A stretch of 64,000 bases of DNA from CG2-30-58-95 sp964618215 (GTDB lineage Bacteria; Chloroflexota; Anaerolineae; Anaerolineales; Villigracilaceae): NCBI GenBank assembly GCA_964618215.1, contig CAZTZE010000008.1, forward strand, positions 37,636-101,635, written 5' to 3'. Made by a program: the position numbers and the translations under genes. A model generated the notes under the pieces. The model was not told the origin of the DNA. It saw only the letters and a program-made list of their open reading frames with translations, and made no database searches. Within the stretch, counting starts at the first letter, position 1. Each line of letters opens with the position of its first letter. Positions 34,260 through 43,028 of the stretch are shown here, piece after piece.

Positions 34260-34706
34260 ATGTTTCTTGGCCGGTACCGCCATTCCTTCGATGATAGATT
34301 TCGCCTGACAGTTCCGTCACGCTATCGTGAACTGTTGAACGATGGCGCTTATGTCATTCGGGGACTGGATCGCAACCTGATGGTACTTACCCCGTCCGCT
34401 TTCGAGGTTATCTATCAGCGTGTCATGGCTATGAACTTTACCGATCCGGCCGCCCGCCTCTTGCGACGGTTAATCCTCGGCGATGCTTTCCCATTGGAAA
34501 TGGATAAATCCGGGCGCATCCTGATCCCTCAAGATTTGCGAGAGGGCGCGGATTTGGAGACTGAGGTAGTGCTTGTCGGTCAAGGTGATTACTTCGAAGT
34601 CTGGGCGCCAGCCCACTGGCAGGCTCAAGAAACGCAAATGAACGATGCCGAAACCAACGCCCAACGCTTCAGCATGTTAGACCTCTCCACTCGCCGCGAT
34701 GGCTGA
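34260..34706 (+). CDS. mraZ: Transcriptional regulator MraZ
   Basis: 148 aa. Two AbrB-like halves: FLGRYRHSFDDRFRLTVPSRYRE (residues 2-24) and LGDAFPLEMDKSGRILIPQDLR (about 75-96), with conserved DxxGRxxxP in the second. First gene of the cell-wall and division cluster; overlaps rsmH by 8 bases. Confidence 0.95.
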   Translation: MFLGRYRHSFDDRFRLTVPSRYRELLNDGAYVIRGLDRNLMVLTPSAFEVIYQRVMAMNFTDPAARLLRRLILGDAFPLEMDKSGRILIPQDLREGADLETEVVLVGQGDYFEVWAPAHWQAQETQMNDAETNAQRFSMLDLSTRRDG

Positions 34707-35658
34707 AGCGCACCAACCTGTTCTTTACCATGCCATTATACTCGCTTTGCACCCACAAAGCGGAGGGCGTTACTTAGACGGGACGCTTGGCGCAGGCGGG
34801 CACGCCGCCGGGATCTTAGCCGCATCATCGCCAGATGGCCTCTTGCTCGGCCTGGAGGTAGACCCAGATGCGCTCGAAATAGCCCGCCAACGACTCGCTC
34901 CCTTCGGTGAGCGTGCCTGTCTGATACACGCCTCGTATACGACCCTGAGCGATCAACTGGCAGCCCTCGCTTGGCCCGCCGTGGATGGCATCCTGCTTGA
35001 CCTGGGAGCCTCCTCAATGCAGTTCGATACCCCGGCGCGAGGTTTTTCCTTCCAGAGCGATGGGCCGCTCGATATGCGCTTTGACCCGTCGAATCCCCTC
35101 ACCGCCGCTGAACTGGTCAACAACCTGCCCGAAGCTGAACTGGCCGACCTGATCTATCGCTACGGGGAGGAACCCGCGGCGCGACGCATTGCGCAGGCCA
35201 TCCTCCGCTCCCGCCCGGTAAGCAGCACCCAGGCGCTGGCCGAAATCATCGTAAGAGCCAGCCGCGGGAAGCGCGGTCACATCCACCCCGCCACACGGAC
35301 ATTCCAGGCGCTGCGGATTGCCGTCAACCAGGAACTCCAGTCCATCGAAGACGCCCTCCCCCAGGCAATACGGGCGCTCGGGCCAGGCGGCAGGCTGGCA
35401 ATCATCGCCTTTCATTCGTTGGAGGATCGCCTGGTGAAGGAGTTTTTCCGCCGTGAAAGCCGGGATTGCATCTGCCCCCCGCGCCATCCAGTCTGCACCT
35501 GTGGGCACAAAGCCAGTATATGCGAGATCACCCGCCGGCCAATACAATCGGCGGTCGAAGAAATCCAACGCAACCCGCGTGCACGCAGTGCCAAGTTGAG
35601 AGTAGCAGAGAAGTTGCCAGTGACCAGTAATCAGTCATCAGTTATCAGTCATCAGTGA
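34699..35658 (+). CDS. rsmH: 16S rRNA (cytosine1402-N4)-methyltransferase RsmH
   Basis: 319 aa. SAM motif YLDGTLGAGGHAAGIL near residue 25, DGILLDLGASSMQFDTPARG near 96, IAFHSLEDRLVKEFF near 235 and Cys pairs (CICPPRHPVCTCG). Start ATG at 34699. The last 14 residues (VTSNQSSVISHQ) and the stop codon come from a heptamer repeat, so the natural C-terminus was replaced or extended. Confidence 0.95.
   Translation: MAEAHQPVLYHAIILALHPQSGGRYLDGTLGAGGHAAGILAASSPDGLLLGLEVDPDALEIARQRLAPFGERACLIHASYTTLSDQLAALAWPAVDGILLDLGASSMQFDTPARGFSFQSDGPLDMRFDPSNPLTAAELVNNLPEAELADLIYRYGEEPAARRIAQAILRSRPVSSTQALAEIIVRASRGKRGHIHPATRTFQALRIAVNQELQSIEDALPQAIRALGPGGRLAIIAFHSLEDRLVKEFFRRESRDCICPPRHPVCTCGHKASICEITRRPIQSAVEEIQRNPRARSAKLRVAEKLPVTSNQSSVISHQ
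35616..35657. repeat. CAGTGAT/CAGTCAT heptamers at the rsmH end
   Basis: Degenerate units CCAGTGA-CCAGTAAT-CAGTCAT-CAGTTAT-CAGTCAT-CAGTGA. Same family as the arrays inside murC (45352) and before obgE's terminator region (52735). Confidence 0.8.
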
Positions 35659-35661
35659 ATA

Positions 35662-36132
35662 ATGAATAATATCTCGCATTTCGTCCAGAAATATAAACAG
35701 GCTTCATGGCGCATTCAGCTCCAGTGGCTTGTCCTGTTCGTGGCTGGGCTGGTCGTAATTGCAATGGTGGCTGGTCTCTACCTTAGTATTTCTATTCGTG
35801 CGGCGCAGGCCGGGCGCGAGATCCAAGCCCTCAAGAAAGACATTCTCATAGGACAGCGCATGAATGCCGATCTGGCCTTAAACCTGGCCAGGCTGACTTC
35901 CTCCCAGGCAATGAAGTCGCGAGCACTGGCGCTGGGTTTTAAACCGCTGGAACCGGAGCAAATTACTTACGTGGCAGTGGCTGGTTACACGCCCCCAACA
36001 GCCATCAATCTGGCTCGTCTGAAAACTCCACAGCTCGCCCCCATCATCCTTCCGGAATATACACTTTCACTCTTTGAGTGGTTTACCGATATGCTGCAGT
36101 CCACTCCCCCGACCTCGAGTTGGCAGCCATGA
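35662..36132 (+). CDS. FtsL/DivIC-like septum protein
   Basis: 156 aa. Short cytoplasmic start, one TM helix (about 24-45, LVLFVAGLVVIAMVAGLYL), then a coiled coil (about 50-85, AAQAGREIQALKKDILIGQR). Position between rsmH and ftsI and this layout identify the FtsL slot, although sequence conservation of FtsL is low. It overlaps ftsI by 4 bases. Confidence 0.75.
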   Translation: MNNISHFVQKYKQASWRIQLQWLVLFVAGLVVIAMVAGLYLSISIRAAQAGREIQALKKDILIGQRMNADLALNLARLTSSQAMKSRALALGFKPLEPEQITYVAVAGYTPPTAINLARLKTPQLAPIILPEYTLSLFEWFTDMLQSTPPTSSWQP

Positions 36133-37898
36133 AAAATCCGCACACCTGGCGCTACCTGACGATACAATTTATGCTGGCCGTTTTTGGATTCAGCATCATC
36201 CTCCAGATCGTTCGCGTACAGAACAGCGCAGAGGTAAAAGCCATCCTGGTCGCCTCTGGTAGGTTCGAGGGCCAGAGCGTAACGTATTACCCATCGCGGG
36301 GTGAAATTTACGACCGGAGCGGCCACCTGCTCGCCGGGAACGAGACTGTCTACGAAGTTGGCCTGGATTTGAATGTGATGAAAAACTTGAACCCCAGCGA
36401 TCTGGTCGCATTCCAGAACAACATTGCCTTGGCTGCACAGCTATACCTCGACATGACTTACAGCGAGGCGCTCGAGAAGATGATGAACCCGCCTGAGGGC
36501 GCGGTTTACATCGTGATGGCCGATTTTGTGCCGGCTGAAAAAGCCGACGAACTCATCAAACTACGCGATGAATCGGTCTACAATCCGATCGGTCAAAATC
36601 TGAACGGGATGCACTTCAAAGATCGTCTCCAGCGCAGTTACACGGAATACAGCCTGGCCTCCAACCTGATGGGGATCGTCCCGCCACAGGATGAGCGAGG
36701 CCATTCCGGCGTCGAAGAGAAACACAACAGCCTGCTGGCTGGCACCCCTCTGACAGTCTGGGTGCCGGCTAACCCAATACTGGCCCGGGAATTGACCGAT
36801 GTTCCCGCCGGCGCGACATTGATACTGACCATCCTGCGGGATGTACAAGCTGCCACCGAAGAGATACTCGACGCGGCGATCACAAATACCGGCGCAGAAT
36901 CCGGCAGCATTGTCATCATGGACCCGAAGACGGGCGAAATCCTGGCAATGGCGACCTCACCACGTCCGAATTTGAACGATTTCGCCAACTATGGTAATAC
37001 CTTATCCAGCGAGCATCCCCTCAACCCGGCGATCAGTAAACCTTACGAACCCGGCTCGGTCTTCAAAATCTTTACCATGGCCGCCGCGCTGGAAAAAGGT
37101 GTGATTAAACCGGAGGATACTTACTGGGATCACGGCATCATCATCTTCGCCGGAGTGCCACTCCACAACTGGAATGATACCGTCTGGGGCTTACAGGATA
37201 TGGTCGGTTGCCTGCGGCACTCGATCAACACTTGCCTGATTTGGGTAGCCTCCCAATTGGGCAAGGAGGACTTTTATAGCTTCATGCAGAAGTTTGGCTT
37301 CGGTCATACCACCGGAATTGACCTGGCCGACGAAGTTTCCGGCTATCTGAAATTTCCCGGCGACCAGCTCTGGCATCCGGTTGATCTGGGCACCAACGCC
37401 TTCGGGCAGGGTGTCGCTGTAACGCCTATTCAGATGGTCATGGCGGCTTCTTCCTTCGCCAATGGCGGCAGGATGGTTTACCCTCACGTGCTATACGCCT
37501 CTGTGCAAGACGGCCAGCAGCATAACACCTCCCCCCAGGTGGTCGGCTCACCCATTTCCGCCGCCACCGCCCACACGCTGAACGAGATGTTGTCCATCTC
37601 GTTGGAGGCAGAAGGCTCCAAAGCGGTTGTGCCTGGATATCGCCTCGCTGGGAAGACCGGCACGGCGGAAATCCCAACTACCGGCGGCTACCTCGACAGC
37701 GTGACCAATGCCTCGTTCATCGGCTGGGGGCCGCTGGACGATCCGAAATTCATGGTTTATGTCTGGCTTGAAAAACCAAAATCATCCATTTGGGGATCCG
37801 AGGTTGCCGCGCCGGTCTTCAAGCAAGTGGTCGAGAGACTGGTGGTGCTATTGCGAATCCCACCGGATAACGTTCGCCTTCAATTAGCAGGACACTGA
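36129..37898 (+). CDS. ftsI: Septal peptidoglycan transpeptidase (PBP2B/FtsI)
   Basis: 589 aa from the ATG at 36129 (overlaps the FtsL stop). TM helix at about 12-32, PBP dimerisation domain starting YYPSRGEIYDRSGHLLAGNE, transpeptidase with SxxK in EPGSVFKIF, SxN in RHSINTCL and KTG in AGKTGTAEI. No PASTA domains. It cross-links wall at the septum and works with FtsW encoded downstream. Confidence 0.93.
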   Translation: MKNPHTWRYLTIQFMLAVFGFSIILQIVRVQNSAEVKAILVASGRFEGQSVTYYPSRGEIYDRSGHLLAGNETVYEVGLDLNVMKNLNPSDLVAFQNNIALAAQLYLDMTYSEALEKMMNPPEGAVYIVMADFVPAEKADELIKLRDESVYNPIGQNLNGMHFKDRLQRSYTEYSLASNLMGIVPPQDERGHSGVEEKHNSLLAGTPLTVWVPANPILARELTDVPAGATLILTILRDVQAATEEILDAAITNTGAESGSIVIMDPKTGEILAMATSPRPNLNDFANYGNTLSSEHPLNPAISKPYEPGSVFKIFTMAAALEKGVIKPEDTYWDHGIIIFAGVPLHNWNDTVWGLQDMVGCLRHSINTCLIWVASQLGKEDFYSFMQKFGFGHTTGIDLADEVSGYLKFPGDQLWHPVDLGTNAFGQGVAVTPIQMVMAASSFANGGRMVYPHVLYASVQDGQQHNTSPQVVGSPISAATAHTLNEMLSISLEAEGSKAVVPGYRLAGKTGTAEIPTTGGYLDSVTNASFIGWGPLDDPKFMVYVWLEKPKSSIWGSEVAAPVFKQVVERLVVLLRIPPDNVRLQLAGH

Positions 37899-37905
37899 GG
37901 ATAGC

Positions 37906-39342
37906 GTGCTGACACTGGCCGACGTAATCGAAGCCCTGACCAACACCCGCCCCGAGATGCCCACCCCGGTCATCACCGAGGCGACAGTCGATTCCAGGCA
38001 GGTCATCCCCGGAGCGTTGTTCGTCGCCATGCCCGGTGAACGCGTGGATGGGCATGACTTCGTCGCCGAGTCTTTTCAGCGCGGGGCGTCTTTTGCGTTC
38101 ATCCAGGCCGCGCTTTCCGAACCTTTCCCGACCCTCGACCTGCGCGCCGGTTTCTCCGCCGGATCAACCGAATCGCTCGCCTCGCTGACTCGTACCCCCC
38201 TCTGCCTGCGGGTCGAAAATTCGCTGGCGGCCCTGCAGCAGGTTGCGCGTTTCTGGCGGCAGAAACTGGAGCTGCGCGTGATCGGCATCACCGGAAGCGT
38301 GGGAAAATCCACGACCAAAGAAGTGATCGCCGAGGTGCTCAGTCAACGTTATCACACCCTGAAAAGCCCGGGCAACCTGAACAATGAGATTGGCCTGCCG
38401 CTCACCATCCTGAAACTTGGATCTGGTCATGAGCGCGCCGTGCTGGAGATGGGTTTCTACGTCCCCGGCGAAATTGCTTTCTTGTGCGACATCGCCCGGC
38501 CCCAGATCGGCGTGGTGACCAATATCGGCACCGTCCACGCCGAGCGCGCCGGATCACAGGAAGCCATCGCACGCGGCAAATCCGAACTTGTGCAGTCACT
38601 GCCGGCCGCGCCAGACGGGGTTGCCGTCCTGAATTACGATGACCCCTGGGTGCGCTCGATGGCCGAAAAGACGAAAGCGCGTGTTTTCTACTACGGGCTG
38701 GATCCCGAGGCAGAGTTGTGGGCAGATGAAGTGGAAGGCCTGGGGCTGGAAGGTATCCGCTTCCGCTTGCATTACCACAGCGAGGTTCTCCACTTGCGCG
38801 TGCCGATGATCGGCCAACATTCGGTGCATACCGCCCTGCGGGCGGCGGCTGTTGGCTTGGTGGATGGACTGACCTGGCAGGAGATCGTCAGCGGGCTTCG
38901 TTCCGGGCATACGCAATTGCGCCTGGTGGCAGTCCGTGGCCAAAACGGCGCCCTGCTGCTGGACGATACTTACAACGCCTCGCCCGAATCCACCCTGGCG
39001 GCGCTCAACCTGCTCTCCGAACTGGAGGGTCGTAAAGTGGCCGTGCTGGGTGACATGCTTGAGCTTGGACCGTACGAGCAGCAGGGGCATGAGATGGTCG
39101 GCGTGCGGGCAGCCAGGGTGGCCGAGGTGCTGGTCACAGTGGGCGAGCGCGGACGGATGATCGCCGCCGCGGCGCGAGGCGAAGGGATGGGCGCGAAAAA
39201 AATCGTTGAGTTCGAGAACAACGATCCGGCCATCAAGTGGCTGCGCAAGCATCTCAGCGCAAAAGACGTGGTTCTGATCAAAGGCTCACACGGCATCCGC
39301 ATGGATCGAATCGTGGCCGCGCTGGAGGTCAAGCATGAATGA
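37906..39342 (+). CDS. murF: UDP-MurNAc-tripeptide:D-Ala-D-Ala ligase MurF
   Basis: 478 aa, GTG start. N-terminal Mur_ligase domain (DSRQVIPGALFVAMPGERVDGHDF), ATP loop GITGSVGKSTTKE near residue 127 (Ser instead of Thr after GK), then LDDTYNASPEST and VLGDMLELG, both typical of MurF. Adds D-Ala-D-Ala to the UDP-tripeptide. It follows ftsI directly where many dcw clusters have murE in between; murE is absent here. Overlaps mraY by 8 bases. Confidence 0.94.
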   Translation: MLTLADVIEALTNTRPEMPTPVITEATVDSRQVIPGALFVAMPGERVDGHDFVAESFQRGASFAFIQAALSEPFPTLDLRAGFSAGSTESLASLTRTPLCLRVENSLAALQQVARFWRQKLELRVIGITGSVGKSTTKEVIAEVLSQRYHTLKSPGNLNNEIGLPLTILKLGSGHERAVLEMGFYVPGEIAFLCDIARPQIGVVTNIGTVHAERAGSQEAIARGKSELVQSLPAAPDGVAVLNYDDPWVRSMAEKTKARVFYYGLDPEAELWADEVEGLGLEGIRFRLHYHSEVLHLRVPMIGQHSVHTALRAAAVGLVDGLTWQEIVSGLRSGHTQLRLVAVRGQNGALLLDDTYNASPESTLAALNLLSELEGRKVAVLGDMLELGPYEQQGHEMVGVRAARVAEVLVTVGERGRMIAAAARGEGMGAKKIVEFENNDPAIKWLRKHLSAKDVVLIKGSHGIRMDRIVAALEVKHE

Positions 39343-40327
39343 AACCACGATGGCGCTAAGCCTGGCCGGGCTGAGCTTTATGATGACCGTTATCTGGGGC
39401 GGTCCCCTGCTGCGCGTCCTGCGGCACTTCAATATCGGGAAACTGATCCGCGTGGAAGAGCCGACCAGTCACTACGTCAAGATGGGCACGCCCACCATGG
39501 GCGGGGTGATGATCATCATCCCCGTCGCAATTGTGACCATTTTGCTCAACGCAGTCGCGCTGGTCGGGATGAGATTGCTCGGGCGCTCCGTGCTGGTTCC
39601 GCTGGTGGCAATGATCGCTTACGCCGTCCTGGGTGCCATAGACGATTGGGAAGGCATCCACGGCAAACGCAAGGGCGAGGGGATGCGCATTCGCACGAAA
39701 TTCGTCGCCCAGGTGGTTCTGGCCATCGGGCTGGCATGGGTGCTCAAATACATGCTCGAGGTGCCAGATGTTATCTTGCCGGGCATCCCGTTCACACTCG
39801 ACTTGGGCATCTGGTACATCCCCATCGCGGCCTTCATCATCGTAAGCCTATCCAACGCAGTCAACTTCACCGATGGCCTGGATGGGCTGGCCGGGCTGAT
39901 CGCAGCCACCGCATTCGCGGTTTATGGCGGAATCGCCCTGATGCAGGGCCAGGTTTTCATCGCCCGTTTCTGCTTCACGATGGTCGGCGCGCTGTTCGGG
40001 TTCTTGTGGTTCAACGTTCACCCGGCCGAACTCATCATGGGCGATACCGGTTCCCTCTCGTTAGGCGCAACGCTGGCGGTCGTCTCACTGATGACCGGCC
40101 ATTGGGCGTTGCTGCCCTTGATTGCCATCATCCCGGTGAGTGAAGCTGTCAGCGTCGTCATCCAGATCGCCTTTTTCAAACTGACCCACGGACGGCGCTT
40201 TTTCAAGATGGCGCCTGTGCATCTGCACTTCGAATTGCTTGGCTGGAGCGAGACGCAGATTGTGCAACGTTTTTGGTTGATCGGTTTGCTCGGAGCGATG
40301 CTCGGCATCGGGCTGGCGTTGGTATGA
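39335..40327 (+). CDS. mraY: Phospho-MurNAc-pentapeptide translocase MraY
   Basis: 330 aa, about 10 TM helices. Motifs: SHYVKMGTPTMGGVMI (residues 46-61), DDWEGIHGKRKGEGMRIRTK with the catalytic Asp pair, NFTDGLDGLAG and MAPVHLHFELLGWSE. Forms lipid I at the inner face of the membrane. Confidence 0.97.
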   Translation: MNETTMALSLAGLSFMMTVIWGGPLLRVLRHFNIGKLIRVEEPTSHYVKMGTPTMGGVMIIIPVAIVTILLNAVALVGMRLLGRSVLVPLVAMIAYAVLGAIDDWEGIHGKRKGEGMRIRTKFVAQVVLAIGLAWVLKYMLEVPDVILPGIPFTLDLGIWYIPIAAFIIVSLSNAVNFTDGLDGLAGLIAATAFAVYGGIALMQGQVFIARFCFTMVGALFGFLWFNVHPAELIMGDTGSLSLGATLAVVSLMTGHWALLPLIAIIPVSEAVSVVIQIAFFKLTHGRRFFKMAPVHLHFELLGWSETQIVQRFWLIGLLGAMLGIGLALV

Positions 40328-41790
40328 ACAATATGAAAAACAATTGGACAGCGAAGCGCGTTTTGATAGTGGGCGGTGGCCGCCAGGGGCAGGCAGCGGC
40401 GCGCTACCTGGCGCGTCACGGCGCGCGCGTGACCCTGAACGACCAGCGTCCCAGCGAAGAGATGCGCGTCGCCCAGTCTGCACTTGCCAACCTGCCCGTA
40501 AGCTGGGTGCTGGGCGGCCATCCGCTCGAACTGCTCGACGAGACGGATGTAGTCTGCCTCTCCGGCGGCGTGCCGCTCACCAATCCCATTGTGGCCGAAG
40601 CGCTGAAGCGCGGCATTCAACTGACCAACGACACGCAGATCTTCATGGAAATCGTCCCCTGCCCCACAATTGGGATTACCGGCTCGGCAGGGAAGACAAC
40701 GACGACAGCGTTGGTGGGAAGAATGGCGCAAAAAGTAGTCGAAAGTCTAAAGTCTAAAGTCCAAAGTCCAAGGGCCAGAGTCGAGGAGACTGATCTCAGA
40801 CCTGCCGACCTTCGACCTTTGACCCGGGCCTTCGTTGGCGGCAACATCGGCGACCCGTTGCTCAACTACGTGGACGAGATGCAGCCGGGCGATCTCGCCA
40901 TCCTGGAAATTTCAAGCTTCCAATTGGAACAGATGACCCTCTCACCCAACATTGCCGCCATCCTCAACATCACTCCCAACCACCTCGACCGGCATGCGAC
41001 GATGGAAGCCTACACCGCCGCCAAGGCGCGCATCCTCGAATTCCAGAGCGCTGAGGATATCGCCATCCTGGGGCGGGACGACCCCGGCGCCTGGGATCTG
41101 CGACACAAGGTCCGCGGCCGCCTGTATTCCTTTGGTCTCAGCCCCATGCCAGAAGGCGGCCAAGGGACATTTTTGCGCCAGGGCGTGATCTACCTGCGCA
41201 CGCAAGATGAGGAGACCGCCTTACTGGCCGAGTCGTCCGTCCAATTGCGCGGCGACCACAACCGGCTGAACGTCCTGGCGGCCTGCGCACTCGGCTGCGC
41301 GGCCGGATTACCGGTCGAAGCGATCCGAGCCGGCATCCAGGATTTTCACGGCGTGGCGCACCGGCTGGAACTGGTGCGCGAATGGAACGGAGCGCGTTGG
41401 TACAACGACTCCATCGCCACCGCCCCGGAGCGCAGCCTGGCTGCCATCCGCGCCTTCGACGAGCCGATCGTGCTCCTGCTCGGCGGGCGGGACAAGAATC
41501 TGCCCTGGGAAGAGCTGGCCGCCCTGCTCCACGAACGCGTCGACCACCTCGTCTTGTTCGGTGAGGCGGCAGATAAGATCAACGCCGCTTTGGGGATGAC
41601 CGTCCCGGGTGGACGCCCGTTCACGCTGGCGCGTTGTGCAGGTTTGGAAGAGGCGGTTCAGGCTGCGGCTGGCGTGGCCGCAGCGGGTGACGTAGTGCTG
41701 CTCTCACCCGGCGGCACCAGTTTCGACGAATTCCGCGATTTTGAAGAGCGCGGGGAGGTTTTTCGCAAATGGGTATCGGAACTTTCGTGA
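40324..41790 (+). CDS. murD: UDP-MurNAc-L-Ala:D-Glu ligase MurD
   Basis: 488 aa from ATG 40324 (ATGA overlap with mraY). Motifs VLIVGGGRQGQAAARYLARHG, ATP loop GITGSAGKTTTTALVG, NITPNHLDRHATMEAY and YNDSIATAPE. The family is about 450 aa. An insert of about 30 residues (VVESLKSKVQSPRARVEE and onward) lies between the P-loop helix and AFVGGNIGDPLL and comes from a heptamer repeat. Adds D-Glu to UDP-MurNAc-L-Ala. Confidence 0.95.
   Translation: MNNMKNNWTAKRVLIVGGGRQGQAAARYLARHGARVTLNDQRPSEEMRVAQSALANLPVSWVLGGHPLELLDETDVVCLSGGVPLTNPIVAEALKRGIQLTNDTQIFMEIVPCPTIGITGSAGKTTTTALVGRMAQKVVESLKSKVQSPRARVEETDLRPADLRPLTRAFVGGNIGDPLLNYVDEMQPGDLAILEISSFQLEQMTLSPNIAAILNITPNHLDRHATMEAYTAAKARILEFQSAEDIAILGRDDPGAWDLRHKVRGRLYSFGLSPMPEGGQGTFLRQGVIYLRTQDEETALLAESSVQLRGDHNRLNVLAACALGCAAGLPVEAIRAGIQDFHGVAHRLELVREWNGARWYNDSIATAPERSLAAIRAFDEPIVLLLGGRDKNLPWEELAALLHERVDHLVLFGEAADKINAALGMTVPGGRPFTLARCAGLEEAVQAAAGVAAAGDVVLLSPGGTSFDEFRDFEERGEVFRKWVSELS
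40735..40828. repeat. AAAGTCT heptamers inserted in murD
   Basis: GTCGAAA-GTCTAAA-GTCTAAA-GTCCAAA-GTCCAAG is followed 50 bases later by the partial inverse CTTTGAC. The frame of murD is kept. It lies in a surface loop just after the ATP-binding helix. Confidence 0.8.
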
Positions 41791-43028
41791 AGCAACCCGC
41801 TAAAGGCGCTTCAGCCTCATTTCGCCGCGCTAAACCGGCGAACGTAGATTTGCCGTTTCTGGTCATCGCTGTCGCCCTGGCAATTTTCGGCTTGCTGATG
41901 TTGTATTCAGCCAGCACCTCACAATACTCGGCCACTGCTGAATTTACGACTGAATTCAAAAATACACCGACCTACATCATCCTCAAACAAACGCTGATCA
42001 TGATCCTTGGCTCAGGCCTCGCATTCTTCATCGCCCGCATGGATTATCACCTGTGGAATAAATACGCATTGCCGGTGTTGATCGTATCCATACTCCTGCT
42101 ATTAGCCGTATTGCTCAAAGGCGCGGTCGTTTTGGGATCCGTGCGCGGACTTTTCGGCGCCTCGGTACAACCCGCAGAACTAGCCAAACTGGCCACGATC
42201 GTCTATCTCTCTGTCTGGCTATATCACAAGCGGGATTACCTCCACGATATTCAATTGGGGCTTATCCCACTCGCGGTCATCCTGGGCATCATGGGAGGTT
42301 TGATCTTCCGCCAACCAGACATAAGCGCGGCTGGCACGGTCTTCCTCCTGGGTGGGTTGCTCTTCTTTTTGGCCGGCGGCGATATCCGCCAGATCGTCAT
42401 TTTTATGATCGTGGCCCTGCTGGTCGGTTTCGTGGTCGTGAAATTCAGTGCAACCGGCCAAAGCCGGATGGGGCCATACCTGGCCGGTCTCAAGGATCCG
42501 CTGCAATCCGACTACCAGGTGCTGCGCGCGCTGGAAGGCATCATCCGGGGAGGCCTGTTCGGGATCGGGCTGGGGAACTCCAATATCGCAGTCACGGGTC
42601 TACCCTTCGCGACAACCGATAGCATTTTTGCGGTGATCGTCGAGGAACTCGGCTTATTCGGCGCGATCATTACGGTTGGTCTATATGGTTTGATGCTGTG
42701 GCGCGGGCTGAAGATCGCGGCCAAAGCGCCGGATTCGCTTGGTTCGCTGTTGGCGGCCGGCCTGACATTCTGGATCGTCATCGAAGCTTTTATCCACATG
42801 AGCGGCATGGCCGGCTTGTTGCCTGCGGCTGGCAATGTCCTGCCATTTATCAGCCTGGGTGGCTCGAACCTGGTCATGTCACTTATTGCCATTGGGATTT
42901 TGTTGAACATCTCTCGGCAGACCAATAAAGATGGACCGGTCGCCGAAGAATGGAGGTCATACGGTGCGTCTGCTGATCTGCGCCGGCGGGACCGGCGGCG
43001 GAGTGTATCCCGCTCTCGCCGTTCATAA
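41769..43028 (+). CDS. ftsW: Septal lipid II polymerase FtsW (SEDS family)
   Basis: 419 aa with about 10 TM helices. LLMLYSAST near residue 42, SVQPAELAKLATIVYLSVWL near 135, and the SEDS loop GQSRMGPYLAGLKDPLQSDYQ near 236. Ends in an Arg/Ser-rich tail RRRDRRRSVSRSRRS. The start may be ATG 41769 (GGGGAGG upstream) or GTG 41787. Overlaps murD by up to 22 bases and murG by about 65 bases. Confidence 0.93.
   Translation: MGIGTFVKQPAKGASASFRRAKPANVDLPFLVIAVALAIFGLLMLYSASTSQYSATAEFTTEFKNTPTYIILKQTLIMILGSGLAFFIARMDYHLWNKYALPVLIVSILLLLAVLLKGAVVLGSVRGLFGASVQPAELAKLATIVYLSVWLYHKRDYLHDIQLGLIPLAVILGIMGGLIFRQPDISAAGTVFLLGGLLFFLAGGDIRQIVIFMIVALLVGFVVVKFSATGQSRMGPYLAGLKDPLQSDYQVLRALEGIIRGGLFGIGLGNSNIAVTGLPFATTDSIFAVIVEELGLFGAIITVGLYGLMLWRGLKIAAKAPDSLGSLLAAGLTFWIVIEAFIHMSGMAGLLPAAGNVLPFISLGGSNLVMSLIAIGILLNISRQTNKDGPVAEEWRSYGASADLRRRDRRRSVSRSRRS

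Noticed and set aside
34084..34320. Longer N-terminus for the rRNA methyltransferase
   Set aside because: It would cover the mraZ promoter, MraZ boxes and the first codons of mraZ.
42931..42963. ATG start for MurG at 42931
   Set aside because: The GTG at 42964 has a GGAGG at the right distance and begins with the conserved VRLLICAGGTGGG.
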